64,000 nucleotides of DNA from positions 4,712,001-4,776,000 of the forward strand of contig NZ_SNXU01000001.1 of assembly GCF_004362515.1 (NCBI RefSeq), in the 5' to 3' direction. This DNA comes from Actinokineospora alba. Lineage in GTDB: Bacteria; Actinomycetota; Actinomycetes; Mycobacteriales; Pseudonocardiaceae. This document shows positions 46,871-58,500 of this stretch, one piece after another. The notes beneath the pieces were generated by a model, which was not told the DNA's origin, searched no databases, and saw nothing but the letters and a program-made list of their open reading frames with translations. The number at the start of each line of letters is the position of its first letter. Within the stretch, counting starts at the first letter, position 1. The translations under genes and the position numbers were made by a program.

Positions 46871-47817
46871 GCAGGCACAAGGCCGCCGAGGGCGAGCGTC
46901 CCAACTGGGCCCCGCCCGTGCTGCAGGGCGACAGGATGGAAGCTGGCCTGCGACTGCTGGAGATCGACGTCCGGCGCAGGCTCGACGGGCTGCTGCAGGG
47001 CAACCACCTCGGTCTCGTGCCCGGTCCCGGGTCCGAGCCGGGGGAGGCCCGGCCGTACCAGCCGGGCGACGACGTGCGCCGGATGGACTGGGCGGTCACC
47101 GCTCGGACGACCGTCCCGCACATCCGGGAGACGGTCGCCGACCGTGAGCTGGAGACCTGGCTGGTCGTCGACCTGTCCGCGAGCCTCGACTTCGGCACGG
47201 CCGCGTGCGAGAAGCGCGACCTCGCCGTCGCCGCCGTCGCCGCGATCGCCCACCTGACCCGCGGCGGCGGGAACCGGGTCGGCGCGCTGATCTCCACCGG
47301 CGAGAAGATGATCCGCATCCCCGCGCGCGGGGGTCTCGCCCACGCGCGGAGCCTGGTCCGCAAGGTCGCCGAGACCCCGCGCGCGAGCGACGGCGTCCGC
47401 GGCGACCTGGCCAACGCCATCGAGCAGCTCCGCAGGCCACCGCGCAGGCGCGGGCTCGCCGTGGTCATCTCCGACTTCCTCGGCTCGACCGACTGGCAGC
47501 GCCCACTGCGCGCGCTGTCGCTGCGCCACGAGCTGATCGGCGTCGAGGTCGTCGACCCGCGCGACATCGAACTGCCCGACGTCGGCACCGTCGTGCTGGC
47601 CGACCCGGAGACCGGGCGCCAGCGCGAGATCACCGCGTCGCCGTTGCTGCGCAAGGAGTTCGGCGCCGCCGCGGCCGAGCACCGCGAGGCGGTCGCCAAG
47701 GGGATCCGGCAGGCCGGTGGCGGACATCTGGTGCTGCGCACGGACTCCGACTGGATCGCCGACACCGTCCGCTTCGTCGTGGCCCGCAAGCGCCGCTGGT
47801 CGGGAGGCGTCGCATGA
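46867..47817 (+). CDS. DUF58 domain-containing protein
   Basis: A 316-residue DUF58 protein, with GNHLGLVPGPGSEPGEARPY, DDVRRMDWAVTART and the following VWA-like Rossmann half (LVVDLSASLDFGT). Such proteins always accompany MoxR and are thought to be clients or partners. It overlaps both neighbours by four bases, so translation is coupled through the operon. Known homologue: Rv1480 of M. tuberculosis, from memory. Confidence 0.9.
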
Positions 47818-48797
47818 GTTTCCGCAACTTCGCCACCCCGTGGTGGTTCCTCCTGCTGATCGCGGTCGCCGCTCTCGTCGTCGGCTACCTGTATGTGCAA
47901 CGCCTGCTGCGCAAGCGGACGTTGCGCTTCGCGAACCTGGAGCTGCTGGAACGGGTCGCGCCGAACCAGCAGGGCTGGATCCGGCACGTGCCCGCGATCG
48001 TGCTGATCATCGGCCTGGTGCTGCTGACCACGGCGATGGCGGGTCCGACCGCGCAGCAGAAGGTGCCGCGCAACCGGGCCACGGTGATGCTGGTGATCGA
48101 TGTGTCGCTGTCGATGGAGGCCACGGATGTGGCGCCCACCAGGCTCAAAGCGGCCCAGGTCGCGGCCAAGTCCTTCGCCGAGGGGCTCACGCCCGGGGTC
48201 AACCTGGGGCTGATCACCTTCGCGGGCACCGCGACGGTCCTGGTGGCGCCGACGACCGACCGGGTCGGCGTGGCCAAGGCGATCGACAATCTGAAGCTGG
48301 CCCAGTCCACCGCCACCGGTGAGGCGATTTTCGCGGCGCTGCAGGCGATCGAGGGCTTCTCCCAGGTCGTCGGCGGCCCCGAGGGCCCGCCGCCCGCGCG
48401 CATCGTGCTGATGTCGGACGGCAAGCAGACGATCCCGACGGAGAACGAGGAAGACCCGCGCGGGTCGTACACCGCGGCCAAGGCGGCGGCCGACAAGAAG
48501 ATCCCGATCACCACGATCTCCTTCGGCACCAAGGAAGGCACCGTCGACATCGAGGGTCGCGTGCAGTCCGTGGCGGTCGACGACACGGCCATGAAGGAGA
48601 TCGCCGACCTCTCCGGCGGCGACTTCTACCGGGCGGCGACGGCCGAGCAGCTGCGCAAGGTCTACGACACCCTGGGTGAGCAGATCGGCTACGAGATCAA
48701 GGAAGCCGACGCCAGCAAACCGTGGCTGGTGTTGGGCACCCTCGCGGCCCTGATCGCCGCGGGCAGCGCACTGCTGATCGGTCAGCGGCTACCCTGA
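47814..48797 (+). CDS. VWA-domain membrane protein (BatA-like)
   Basis: A 327-residue protein with an N-terminal transmembrane helix (WWFLLLIAVAALVVGYLYV), a second near residue 65 (AIVLIIGLVLLTTAMAG), a VWA domain with MIDAS DVSLSMEA (about 94-101) and supporting MSDGKQTI, and a C-terminal helix (VLGTLAALIAAGSALLIG). It is the third gene of the moxR operon, starting with ATGA overlap at 47814. The Bat/Aerotolerance-like arrangement suggests a membrane-based complex. Confidence 0.92.
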   Translation: MSFRNFATPWWFLLLIAVAALVVGYLYVQRLLRKRTLRFANLELLERVAPNQQGWIRHVPAIVLIIGLVLLTTAMAGPTAQQKVPRNRATVMLVIDVSLSMEATDVAPTRLKAAQVAAKSFAEGLTPGVNLGLITFAGTATVLVAPTTDRVGVAKAIDNLKLAQSTATGEAIFAALQAIEGFSQVVGGPEGPPPARIVLMSDGKQTIPTENEEDPRGSYTAAKAAADKKIPITTISFGTKEGTVDIEGRVQSVAVDDTAMKEIADLSGGDFYRAATAEQLRKVYDTLGEQIGYEIKEADASKPWLVLGTLAALIAAGSALLIGQRLP

Positions 48798-48898
48798 TTC
48801 AGCGTTTCCCGATATTTCCGGAATCGTTGTTTGTCTTTATTCACAAGGATTTCGACTGACCATTCCCGGCGAACGGCCGGATCAATACGCTGCGGCGA

Positions 48899-49750
48899 AT
48901 GCCCACTCTTTCGAGAAAACTCGCCGTGGCGGCCGCCGCCGCGGCCCTGGTGTTCGTCGCCGTCGAGGCCTCGGCGGCAGGCAATCCCCACCAGCGCGGC
49001 CCGAATCCGACGGTCGCGGCGCTCGAAGCCGCGGCGGGCCCGTTCGCCGTGGCCAAGGTGTCCGTCCCCGGCGGCAACGGTTTCGGTGGCGGCACGATCA
49101 CCTACCCGACCGACACCAGCCAGGGGACCTTCGGCGCGGTGGCCGTGTCACCAGGCTTCGTCGAGAGCGAAGGCGCGATCGCCTGGTTCGGCCCACGATT
49201 GGCGTCGCACGGGTTCGTGGTGATCACCATCTCGACGAACGGCCTGTTCGACCAGCCCGACGCGCGTGGCGCGCAGCTCCTGGCCGCCCTCGACTACGTG
49301 GCCAAGTCCAGCACCGTCCGCGACCGCGTCGACCCCGCGCGGCTGGCGGTCATGGGCCACTCGATGGGCGGCGGCGGAGCCCTTTACGCAACGGCCCAGC
49401 GACCCGCGCTGAAGGCGTCGATCCCGCTGCTGGCGTGGAGCAACACGAAGTCCTGGGGCTCGGTCCGCGTCCCGACGATGGTGATCGGCGCGGAAAACGA
49501 CTTCATCGCCTCGGTCGGCTCGCATTCGGAGCCCTTCTATCAGTCCCTGGGTGGCGAGAAGGCCTACCTGGAAATGAATGACGCGGACCATTTCGTCACC
49601 AATTCGCCCACCCCGACGGTCGGAAAGCTGACCGTGTCATGGCTGAAGCGGTTCGTGGACAACGACACCCGGTACGACCAGTTCCTGTGCCCGGCGCCGC
49701 CGGTGGGTGGCCCGATCTCGGAGTACCGCGACACCTGCCCGTACATCTGA
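48899..49750 (+). CDS. Secreted cutinase/PET-hydrolase-family esterase
   Basis: A 283-residue secreted alpha/beta hydrolase. A signal peptide (about 1-27) precedes GNPHQRGPNPTVAALEAAAG. The protein follows the actinobacterial polyester hydrolases (Thermobifida cutinases) along its length: GFGGGTITYPTDTSQGTFG, SPGFVESEGAIAWFG, GHSMGGGG with Ser155, GAENDF with Asp201, DADHF with His231, Trp180 in the WxS/N loop, and the C-terminal disulfide pair Cys264-Cys280. The site residues are mostly conserved. Activity on PET or cutin is inferred, not shown. Confidence 0.9.
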   Translation: MPTLSRKLAVAAAAAALVFVAVEASAAGNPHQRGPNPTVAALEAAAGPFAVAKVSVPGGNGFGGGTITYPTDTSQGTFGAVAVSPGFVESEGAIAWFGPRLASHGFVVITISTNGLFDQPDARGAQLLAALDYVAKSSTVRDRVDPARLAVMGHSMGGGGALYATAQRPALKASIPLLAWSNTKSWGSVRVPTMVIGAENDFIASVGSHSEPFYQSLGGEKAYLEMNDADHFVTNSPTPTVGKLTVSWLKRFVDNDTRYDQFLCPAPPVGGPISEYRDTCPYI

Positions 49751-49757
49751 CCCCGGT

Positions 49758-49784
49758 GGGCGGCCGGGAGTTTCCCGGCCGCCC
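49758..49784 (+). terminator. Hairpin after the polyester-hydrolase gene
   Basis: A perfect 12-bp stem (49758-49769 with 49773-49784) with a GTT loop, followed by GCTTTC, starts eight bases after the stop. Confidence 0.75.
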
Positions 49785-49819
49785 GCTTTCCGGTCACCTT
49801 GCGCTGCCAATCTGGCCGC

Positions 49820-50278
49820 ATGCCCCCCGCTTTGACCGCACATGGTTTCCATGCCGCCATGGAGTCGGTGACCCGCCGCCTGCCGTTCGGCCTCGCCGAC
49901 GTCGTCCCGCCCAGTCTGCTGGGATTCGGGGTCATCAACGGGTTCACGTTCCTGGTGGATTTGGCCCTGCTGACGGCCCTCCACAGTGGCCTCGGGCAGC
50001 CGCTCTGGCTCAGCATCACCCTGGCGTACGCGGCGGCGTTCGGCTTGAGCTTCGTCCTCAACCGGGCGCTCAACTTCCGCTCCCACGCCCCGGTCGGCCC
50101 ACAGGCTGTGACTTACGTGGTCGTCGTGGTCGTCAACTACCTACTGTGGATCCTCGGCGTCGGTAGTGGACTGGCCGCCCTGGGCGTGGAATACCACCTG
50201 GCCCGCCTGATCGCCGGCGCCTGCGAAGCGGTGTACATGTACTGTGCCATGCGCTGGATAGTCTTTCGGGACGTCTAG
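49820..50278 (+). CDS. GtrA-family membrane protein
   Basis: A 152-residue protein with four hydrophobic helices and GtrA landmarks: FGVINGFTFLVDLALLTAL, ITLAYAAAFGLSFVLNRALN and FRSH. GtrA proteins are thought to flip or export polyprenyl-linked sugars for cell-wall or envelope glycosylation. No glycosyltransferase is adjacent. An internal ATG at 49859 is an alternative start. The region around 50280 appears to begin a divergently different neighbourhood. Confidence 0.78.
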   Translation: MPPALTAHGFHAAMESVTRRLPFGLADVVPPSLLGFGVINGFTFLVDLALLTALHSGLGQPLWLSITLAYAAAFGLSFVLNRALNFRSHAPVGPQAVTYVVVVVVNYLLWILGVGSGLAALGVEYHLARLIAGACEAVYMYCAMRWIVFRDV

Positions 50279-50303
50279 CCACTGGGGCGTCTGTCCGTGA
50301 TGG

Positions 50304-50684
50304 TTGAGGAAGTCGCACGCGCTCGAATTCAAGTCCGGCTGGCGTTGGGTCGTCCTCGCGGCCGGACTCCTCTTCGTCCTCATCGGGTTGTCGTTCGTCG
50401 CCGAACCCTTCAGCGCCTCCGGACTCGTCGTGGCGCTGGCCTGCGGCATCTTCGGTGCGGCGGGCTGTGTGGCCTCGGTGCTGTCGGGAGTTCGCGCGAC
50501 TCACGGCGGCATCCTGGAGCGAGGCCTCATGGGCAAGCGCCTTGCGGTGAAGTGGTCGGACATCGTCGGGTTCACGATCGGGCAGGGCGGGTCGAAGTGG
50601 CCGTCCTCTGCGCCCGTTCTGCTGTTGGCCGACGGCCGTGCTGGAAACCCTCGTCAAGCACATGATCGAGAAGCGCGGCGATGA
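50304..50684 (+). CDS. PH-like small membrane protein, probably frameshifted at the end
   Basis: A 126-residue frame with two hydrophobic helices (WRWVVLAAGLLFVLIGLSFV, GLVVALACGIFGAAGCVASV) and a compact bacterial-PH-like domain (GGILERGLMGKRLAVKWSDI, VLLLADGR). The last 16 residues look unrelated. In another frame, from about 50638 to 50706, the sequence continues as VLETLVKHMIEKRGDEPPAD, a natural-looking C-terminus, so a one-base shift near 50630-50637 is likely. The start is a TTG at 50304 with no clear ribosome-binding site. It may be a decayed gene. Confidence 0.45.
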   Translation: MRKSHALEFKSGWRWVVLAAGLLFVLIGLSFVAEPFSASGLVVALACGIFGAAGCVASVLSGVRATHGGILERGLMGKRLAVKWSDIVGFTIGQGGSKWPSSAPVLLLADGRAGNPRQAHDREARR

Positions 50685-50717
50685 ACCACCGGCCGACAGA
50701 CAGTGACCTTCAATTCC

Positions 50718-52310
50718 TCAAGACACGTCGTTGTCGACGCGGTAGAGGTTCCCGTCGACTACTGCGACGATTGCCGGGTTGGCTGAGTCGGGACGGGCCA
50801 CCGCGCGCCAGCCCGCCTCCCAGGGAACGCCCGGGTGCGCGAGTCCGGCGATCCCGCCGCCGACAAGAGCTCCCGCGTCGTCGACTACCAGGACGCACTC
50901 CGCCGCATGACCCTCGACCGCGGTCCAGCCCGACTGCACCCGGTCCTCGCCCATCTTCGTGTCCACGACTCCGGCCCCGGCAGGCAGTTCCCGGATCGAC
51001 CTGAGGTCCACCCGGTCCCCGAGCGTGAAGCCGCAGCCGAGTGCGAAGTCGCCGGTGAAGGGCTCCATGCCCAGCGCTTTCGCGGCCGGGATGACTCCCG
51101 AGTTGATCCGCAGCTCCGCGAGCGCCCCAGGGGCCTCGACTCGCAGGGCAGTGTCGGCGACCTCGAGGGGAGCATAGGCGCGACGCACGTCCGCGGCCTT
51201 CGGTGCGCCGATGGCGTGGGTGATGAGCCCGATGGCGAGCACTCCCGCCGCCAAGTGCCGGACCCGCACCGTTTCCCGCATCGCCACCAACCCGATCACC
51301 GCGCACGTGGCGAGCGCCGCGACGATCGAATACCGGCTGACCAGCCCGATGTTCTCGCCCGCCGTGGTACGGCCAAGCCCGATCAGGCACGCGACCGCGA
51401 CCGCGTACCCGGCGAGCCCGACCCACCCGGCCTCTCGCGGTCGTAGCCTGCCCAGAGTCAGCAAGGCGACGGCCACGAGCAACCCGCCGCCCGCGATCAC
51501 CGCGAGGTCGGGTCCCTTGGACGTCCACAGGCTGCCCAAGGCCGCCGACACGACCGCCAGTCGCCCACTCGGGTCGAATGCCGAGGTCGCGAGGGAGTTC
51601 TGCCCAGTCGGCTTCGAAGCCAGCCACAGCACGATGACAACGACCCCGACTGCAGCGGGAACGGCGACCCTACGCCTGGACTCACCCCGAATCCACGCGA
51701 CAAGGGCGAGCGCGAACCACACCGGCAACGCCGTCCCGAACGACAGCGTCCCCAGACCCGCGGCTACATAGGACGGCCAGATTCGCCCGTGGTGCGCACA
51801 GGCGATGGCCAGAACACTGAGGAAGACCGCGGGCGCCCAACTGATCCCGTTGGTCGCCTGTGCCCACAACTCGATCGCGTGCGGCGTGAACACCAACAGA
51901 CTGAACCCGGCGACCAGCAGCGGCCGTGGCAAGGACCTTGGCAGCATCGACCCCAGCGCGGCGACGACGCCGACCAGCAGAAGCAGCGTGAGCACCCCGA
52001 GCACCCGGTTGTCCCCACCGAGAACCCGCGCATCGAGCCAGAAGATCAACGAGGGCAGCACGAATGGCTGCTCCAGGTGATAGGTCGCCGCCATCGCGGG
52101 CTGCAGAGAGCCGTCGTCGGCGGTGACTTTGGCGAGCACATGCCAGTAGTCGAGCAACACATGCTGTCGCGTTCCCCGGATCACCTGCCACAACGCGAGC
52201 ATTGGCGGAACCGCGGCCGATAGGTAGAGCATCCAGCCGAGCCGTGGGCGCGAGTCGGCTGGCTCCCGCTGGTCGACGACAGCCTCGGTCGAGGTGACGA
52301 TCATGGTCAC
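50718..52310 (-). CDS. Large polytopic membrane protein of unknown function
   Basis: A 530-residue protein with about ten to twelve transmembrane helices (for example LTLLLLVGVVAALGSML, VFLSVLAIACAHH, AAVGVVVIVLWLASK, YSIVAALATCAVIGLVAM) and a C-terminal soluble domain of about 140 residues rich in Gly and Val. The layout recalls GT-C-type glycosyltransferases or polymer ligases, but I do not see a certain motif. It is divergent from the RHS toxin gene, and the 278-base region between them may hold both promoters. Confidence 0.7.
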   Translation of the reverse strand: MTMIVTSTEAVVDQREPADSRPRLGWMLYLSAAVPPMLALWQVIRGTRQHVLLDYWHVLAKVTADDGSLQPAMAATYHLEQPFVLPSLIFWLDARVLGGDNRVLGVLTLLLLVGVVAALGSMLPRSLPRPLLVAGFSLLVFTPHAIELWAQATNGISWAPAVFLSVLAIACAHHGRIWPSYVAAGLGTLSFGTALPVWFALALVAWIRGESRRRVAVPAAVGVVVIVLWLASKPTGQNSLATSAFDPSGRLAVVSAALGSLWTSKGPDLAVIAGGGLLVAVALLTLGRLRPREAGWVGLAGYAVAVACLIGLGRTTAGENIGLVSRYSIVAALATCAVIGLVAMRETVRVRHLAAGVLAIGLITHAIGAPKAADVRRAYAPLEVADTALRVEAPGALAELRINSGVIPAAKALGMEPFTGDFALGCGFTLGDRVDLRSIRELPAGAGVVDTKMGEDRVQSGWTAVEGHAAECVLVVDDAGALVGGGIAGLAHPGVPWEAGWRAVARPDSANPAIVAVVDGNLYRVDNDVS

Positions 52311-52588
52311 TCCCCAGTTCGCGTTGCAGCGCGCAGCCTACTTCCATGCCGGGCGAACGCCTGGTGTGCCCGTCGGCGGCCGACTCGGCGCGGCCTTCAA
52401 ATCTGAAGCGGTTGAGTTCGTGGTGTCCTTGCACACAACTGCCGAGTACATCGGTGCTGACCTGGAGATAAGGTCTGCAGCGAAGGTCTCTTCGCCCATT
52501 CGGCCGCTTGTACAAGTCGTCCGCGTCAACCACTGTTCTCGCGTCATGTCGCGCGGATGTCGGGGTCCGCACCTGCACTGGGGGTTAG
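52311..52588. other. Divergent intergenic region before the RHS gene
   Basis: A 278-base stretch between the membrane protein and the RHS gene. It contains GGGGG shortly before the RHS GTG, and no recognised terminator or small gene; it presumably holds the two divergent promoters. Confidence 0.5.
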
Positions 52589-55500
52589 GTGTCTGGTCGC
52601 CATTTCGGCGCGCCTTCTGGCGTGCGCAGAGTATCTGTCAGGTCCACGGTCGTCGGGCTCGCGCTAGCGTTGATGGGGTCGACGATCACTGCGGTGATCC
52701 CGGTGCCGGCGGCTGCTGATCCGGCGCCGTCGTCGCGAGTCGATCCGCGGACGCTTCCGCTGTTGCGGAGTGAGAATGCCAAGCCTGAGCCGATCGCGGG
52801 CGCGGACCCGAAAGCGGACTTCACGCCGTTATCAGGCAACTCCGCCAGCCATTTCGACCCGAAGCGGTCGAAGGCCGTGTCGCGGTCGATGTTCGCCGAG
52901 GAATACGAGAACCCGGACGGAACGCGGTCGCACCGGCAATCGTCGGAGCCGCTCAACGTCAAGGACGCCAATGGGCATTGGGTGCCGGTCGACCTGACCA
53001 TGGAGTCGGACGGGTCGCGGCGCACCAAGCCGAAGCACCACCCGCTGCGCCCGACGATGGCCGAGAGCGCCGAGGACGCCAACCTCGTCAGTGTCGAGAT
53101 CGACGGCAAGCGCGCGTCGTTGGCCCTGGAGAACGGGCCGAAGAACACGAAGGCCAAGGTCAACGGCCGCAAGGTCGAATACGCCGATATCGAGGCTGAG
53201 ACCAACCTCGAGTACGAGGTGACCGCTGGCGCGGTCAAGGAAACGATCAAGCTCAAGCGGATGCCCGCCCCAGGCAAAGCGTCGTGGCGATTCCGCCTTG
53301 ACACCGCGGATCTCACGCCTCGGTTGAGCGCGGACGGCGGTGTCGAACTCGTCGACTCGACAGGCGCGGTGCGGCTGATCATGCCGCCGATCGAGACCTG
53401 GGACTCGTCCGGCTCGAAGGACGCGCCACCGGCGTTGACCGGGGGCACGTATGCGCTGGACAAGGTCGCGAACGGCAAGGGCTGGGTCTTGACCGTCTCA
53501 GTCGACGAGGCGTGGCTGCGCGACCCGAAGCGGGTCTACCCAGTCAGTGTCGACCCCACGGTCGCGCTGCCCGTCGTGGACTGGCAGTCGTACAAGTCCG
53601 ACGGCACCGTGCTCTACAAGGACGGCGGCCTGCGGATCGGCAGCCCGATGAACAACAACACGGTCTGGCGCACGGCGTACAAGGTCGACTACACGTCGCT
53701 GTTCGGGAAAAACGTCGTCGGCGCGAAGTTCGATGTGGCGAACATCCGGGACGGGACATCGGTCGACAAGACCTGGGTCTCGAACATGTACCACGCGAAG
53801 TCCCTGGACTTTAATGGTCTTGGTGGCCACCTCGCCCAGACGATGGTCGGACAGGTTGGAACGTTCAACGACCCGAGACTGACGGGCTTCCTGCAGCACG
53901 TGGTCGGCAACCGTGATCCTTACGCCTGGTTCATGCTCACCGGGCACGAGGACCCGGCGATCTGGACGTACAAGAAGCTCAGCGCCACGCTGACGGTGGA
54001 CACCGGCACCGCGCCGTCCGCCCCCACCTTGGCCGAAGCGAGTCAGGACCACGACAGTGTCAGCGTGTCCACGACTCCGCTTCTTGCGGTGAACCCCGTA
54101 TCCGACACCGATGGTGACCCGGTTTCGTACTGTTTCCGGGTGGCCACGGGTGCTGACGCGAACTCTGGTGTCGTGGTGGACTCCGGCTGCCAGGCCAGTC
54201 CTCAGTGGACGGTGCCGTCCGGTGTGTTGCATGACGGTGTCACCTACAGCTGGCAGGTGATGGCCTCCAGCGGGGTCACACTCAGCCCGAGTTCGGTGTG
54301 GAAGTTCAAGGTCGACCAGCGCATCGGTGACCGAGGACCGGCACCGGTGGACACCGTCGGTCCGCTTTCGGTCAACCTTGCGAACGGCAACGTGACTACC
54401 TCGGTCTCGAGCCCCACGTTCACCACGGTGGGCGGGACCGCGGGCATCACGATGACCTACAACTCCCAGCAGCAGCAGGAAAAGGGACTCCGCGCTTCCT
54501 ACTTCAACGACCTGTCGCAGAACGGGAACATCAACGCCGGTCAGGAACCGGTGCTGGTGCGAAACGAACCTCAGGTCAACGCGGACTGGGGGACGGGGTC
54601 ACCATTCGCCCCTGCCCTGCCCGCCGACTACTTCGTGGCTCGCTGGGAGGGCTACTTCCAGGCGCCGGTCGCGGGTAGCTACCAGTTCGCGGGCGTACAC
54701 GACGACACGCTCAAGATCTGGGTCGACAACGCGATCGTCTACGACCAGCCCTGCTGCAGCGGTGCGAACTACGGAATGTCGACGGCGAAGACGCTGACGG
54801 CAGGCCAGCGCGTGCCGATCAAGGTCGAACTGGCCGAGCGTCAGGGCCTGGCCTACATGAAGCTGTTCGTCAAGACGGCTGATGACAGCGTGCCGTCGCA
54901 GATCGTGCCCGCCGACTGGCTGCACACGGTTGACTCCCCGGCTCTGCCGAAGGGGTGGACGCTTTCCGCTGACCTGGACGGCAGCGGGTCGACCTACACC
55001 CAGGCCAAGGTCACTGACCAGAACATCGTCCTGACGGACGCGACTGGTGCGAAGCACAGCTATACGAAGCTGAGCGCAGGCGGCTACAAGGCGCCCGAGG
55101 GGGAGGACGGCGTCCTCGCTCTCGACTCGAGTGGTCGTGTGACCCTCACCGAGGGCGGCGATGTCTATGTGTTCCGTGCCGATGGCAAGCTTGAGACGCA
55201 GTCCAATGTGCAGGACAGCCGCAAGCCGGCGGCACTGCAGAACATCTACGACGGGTGGCCTTCACGTCTGAAGGAGATCAAGGACCCGATCTCGCAGCGA
55301 TCGCACCGCCTGTTCTACAACCGTCCGGGCGACGACTGCTATGGCGGGGTTGCGCCGCCTCCGGGTGCCGACGCTCTGCCGCCCGCCCAGATGCTGTGCC
55401 GCATTCAGTACTGGGACGACACTCAGCTGCCCGGTGAACCGCGGTCGGTGACGCACCTTTGGTACTACCAGGGCAGGCTGTTCCGGGTCGAAGATCCGGG

Positions 55501-58500
55501 TTCCGAAATCACGGACTTCAGCTACGCGCCAGGCGGTCCGATCGACGGTATGCGTGACGGTTTGGCGTCGGACTGGGTCTCTGTGGACCCGGTGAACCGG
55601 AACCGGCCGGAATCGAACTATGTGGTTCTCTACTACGACCACACTGCTGTCAAGCCGGTCGTGAGCCAGATCCAATCGCCGATCCCCACCCAGGGGGCGA
55701 GCAGGCCAACCCGCACCTACCGGCCTGACCCGCCGAACAGTCGAACTTTCGTCGACATCGGTGGTATCAGCCCGCCCATCGGGTTCTCCACGTTGGTGAC
55801 CTACGACGATGCTTATCGTCTGCTGTCCACAACGGACGCAACGGGCAAGGTCACGTCACAGACGTGGAGCGGCAAGGACCAGCTCCTCACCTCTACTGAC
55901 TCGGCGGGACGAGTTTCGACCAAGACCTACGACGCTCAGGACCGACCGGTGGACGACTACGGCCCCGCGCCCGCGTCATGTTTCACCGGCCAGGTGCCGA
56001 CTGCGGCCTGCGCCGCTACGGTCCCGCATTCACGGACGAACTACGACGAAGGCATCAACGGTTTGGCCGTCGCCTGGTACGCCAACGGAACTCTGTCCGG
56101 CGCGCCCAAGGTCTACACGACCGGCATGGGTCTCGCCGACGGTCGGATGGAAGGCACGTGGGCCTCGGGAGTCTCGCCGACGCCGGGCATTCCCGGTGGG
56201 GCGTACTCCTTCAGGCTCACAGGTGAGATCACGTTCCCGAACACGGGCACCTACACGCTGGAGGTCCACGCCGACGACGGTGCACGTCTGTGGATCGACG
56301 ACAACTTGGTTGCCGATGACTGGGCATTGGGTGCCAGCCGTCCGATTCGGGGCACCTATAACAACACCGTCGCCGGGTCGGCGCACAGGATCCGCGTCGA
56401 TTACCACAATGCTGGTGCGGGCATGGGCGAGATGCACCTCAACTGGGTGCCCGTGGGCGGCGTCTATCAGCGGATTCCCGGCCAGTACCTCAAGCCGCGC
56501 CATGGGCTCACAACCTCGACGGTGACCTCGGAGTCCAACGGCTTGGCCGACAAGGTCTCGTCGAGCAAGTACGGCGAGAACGGTCTTGACCCCACCTATG
56601 GCTTGGCCACCAGCACCACTTCGGCGGGGCTGACCGCACGGTCGGGCTACGAGGCGCCTGGCACGGGCTACCTGCGCAAGACATCGAAGACGATGCCGAC
56701 CGGCGCGCAGACCAGCTACGTGTACTACGCAGACAACGACACCCGGATCAACCCGTGCACCCCCGGCGCACCGGCGGTTCACCAGGGCGGCATGGCCAAA
56801 CTCACTACTATGACCACCCCGGCCACCGGCGCCGCCCGGACTGACGAGCAGGTCTACGACATGTCTGGCCGGGTCGTGGCTCGTGCCACCTCGGGAAAGT
56901 GGACCTGCACGACCTACGACGCGCGGAATCGCGTGATTACCCAGAAGCTGCCGGATAGCGTCTCAGCCGGTGAGCGAGAGATTACGACCAACTACGCCGT
57001 CAACGGTGATCCGCTGACGACGTCAGTCACCGACTACAACGGCACGGTCACCACGCGGGTCGACCTCCTCGGCCGCGTCGTCGCCTACACGGACGCCAAC
57101 GGGCTTCGGACCGAAACCAGCTACGACCAGGCCGGTCGGGTGACCCTGGAGAAGGTCATTCCGCCGAACGTGTCCGACGCGCCCCAGGAGATGACCAACA
57201 CCTACGACGACGCTGGTCGCGTACTGACCACGAAGCTTGGGTCCACGGTGTTGTCCACCTCCACCTACGACGCGGCTGGTGAACTTGCGACGGTCACTTA
57301 CTCCAACGGGAGTTCGCTCGCGGCGATTGGTAAGAACACGGCCGGTGAGGTGACGTCGCAAACGTGGAAGACCAGCGACAATGTGTCGGTGGTGTCCACT
57401 GTGATGCGGACCAGGGCAGGCACGGTCATCGACGAATCCCTCGGAGGCGTCGACGCCCGCCCGAGCGCGCCGAACTACGTCTACGACGCGGCAGGCAGGC
57501 TGACTGAGGCATGGGTGCCCGATCACCATTTCACCTATGACTTCACGTCATCGGCTCCGGCTGCGTGCCCGACCGGTACGCAGGCGAACGCGGGACTGAA
57601 CACCAACCGCGTCCGTGTGATCGATGCGGCAACGTCCGGAACGGCGGAAACAGGGTACTGCTACGACGCCGCGGATCGGATCCTCGCGACCACTGGGGCT
57701 GCGCCGATCACGGGGATCAAGTACGACGATCGCGGCAACACCACCGAATACACCCAGGGAGCGGCGACTACGTTCTTCTCCTGGGATGGGGCGGACCGCA
57801 ACATCGCCATCCGCACCACTGGGACCGACCCGGCCGACGTCGCTTACACACGCGACGCCACCGACCGGATCGTCCGCCGGCAAGCCACCCAGGGCGACAC
57901 GGTCGCTGACCTCCGTTACGGCTACACCGGTGGCGGCGACTCGGCCGAGTACGCGATGAACGGCGCCGACAAGAAGGTGCTCACCCGCAGCATCGGACTC
58001 GCAGGTGGGGTGAACTACACCTGGAAGCCGGTTGCCGCCGAGCAGACCTGGGACCACGCGTCGGTGCGTGGTGACCTGTGTCTGACGACGCTGCCGGATG
58101 GCAAGCAGGCCGGCCCGCTACGCGTCTACGGACCATACGGCGAAGCCGTCACCGGGCAGAGCAGCACCGAAGGCATGCCCGACAACCAGCCCGGCAATAT
58201 GGACTTCGGCTGGCTCGGTCAACATCAACGGCCCCACGAGCACGCAGGCGCCTTGTCGATCATTCAAATGGGTGCGCGCCCATACAGCCCAGCTCTCGGT
58301 CGCTTCCTTTCCGTAGATCCCGTGGAAGGAGGCAGCGCCAATGACTACGATTATGTGGCCGCTGATCCGATCAACTCAACAGATCTTGACGGAAAAGCGC
58401 GACAGAAGGCTAAGAAACAAAGCATCTTCGGATACTGCAAGAGGAAGATGTGTGGAACCTGGCACATGGTTCGGTTCTATGGTCGGAATGTCATGGTTGT

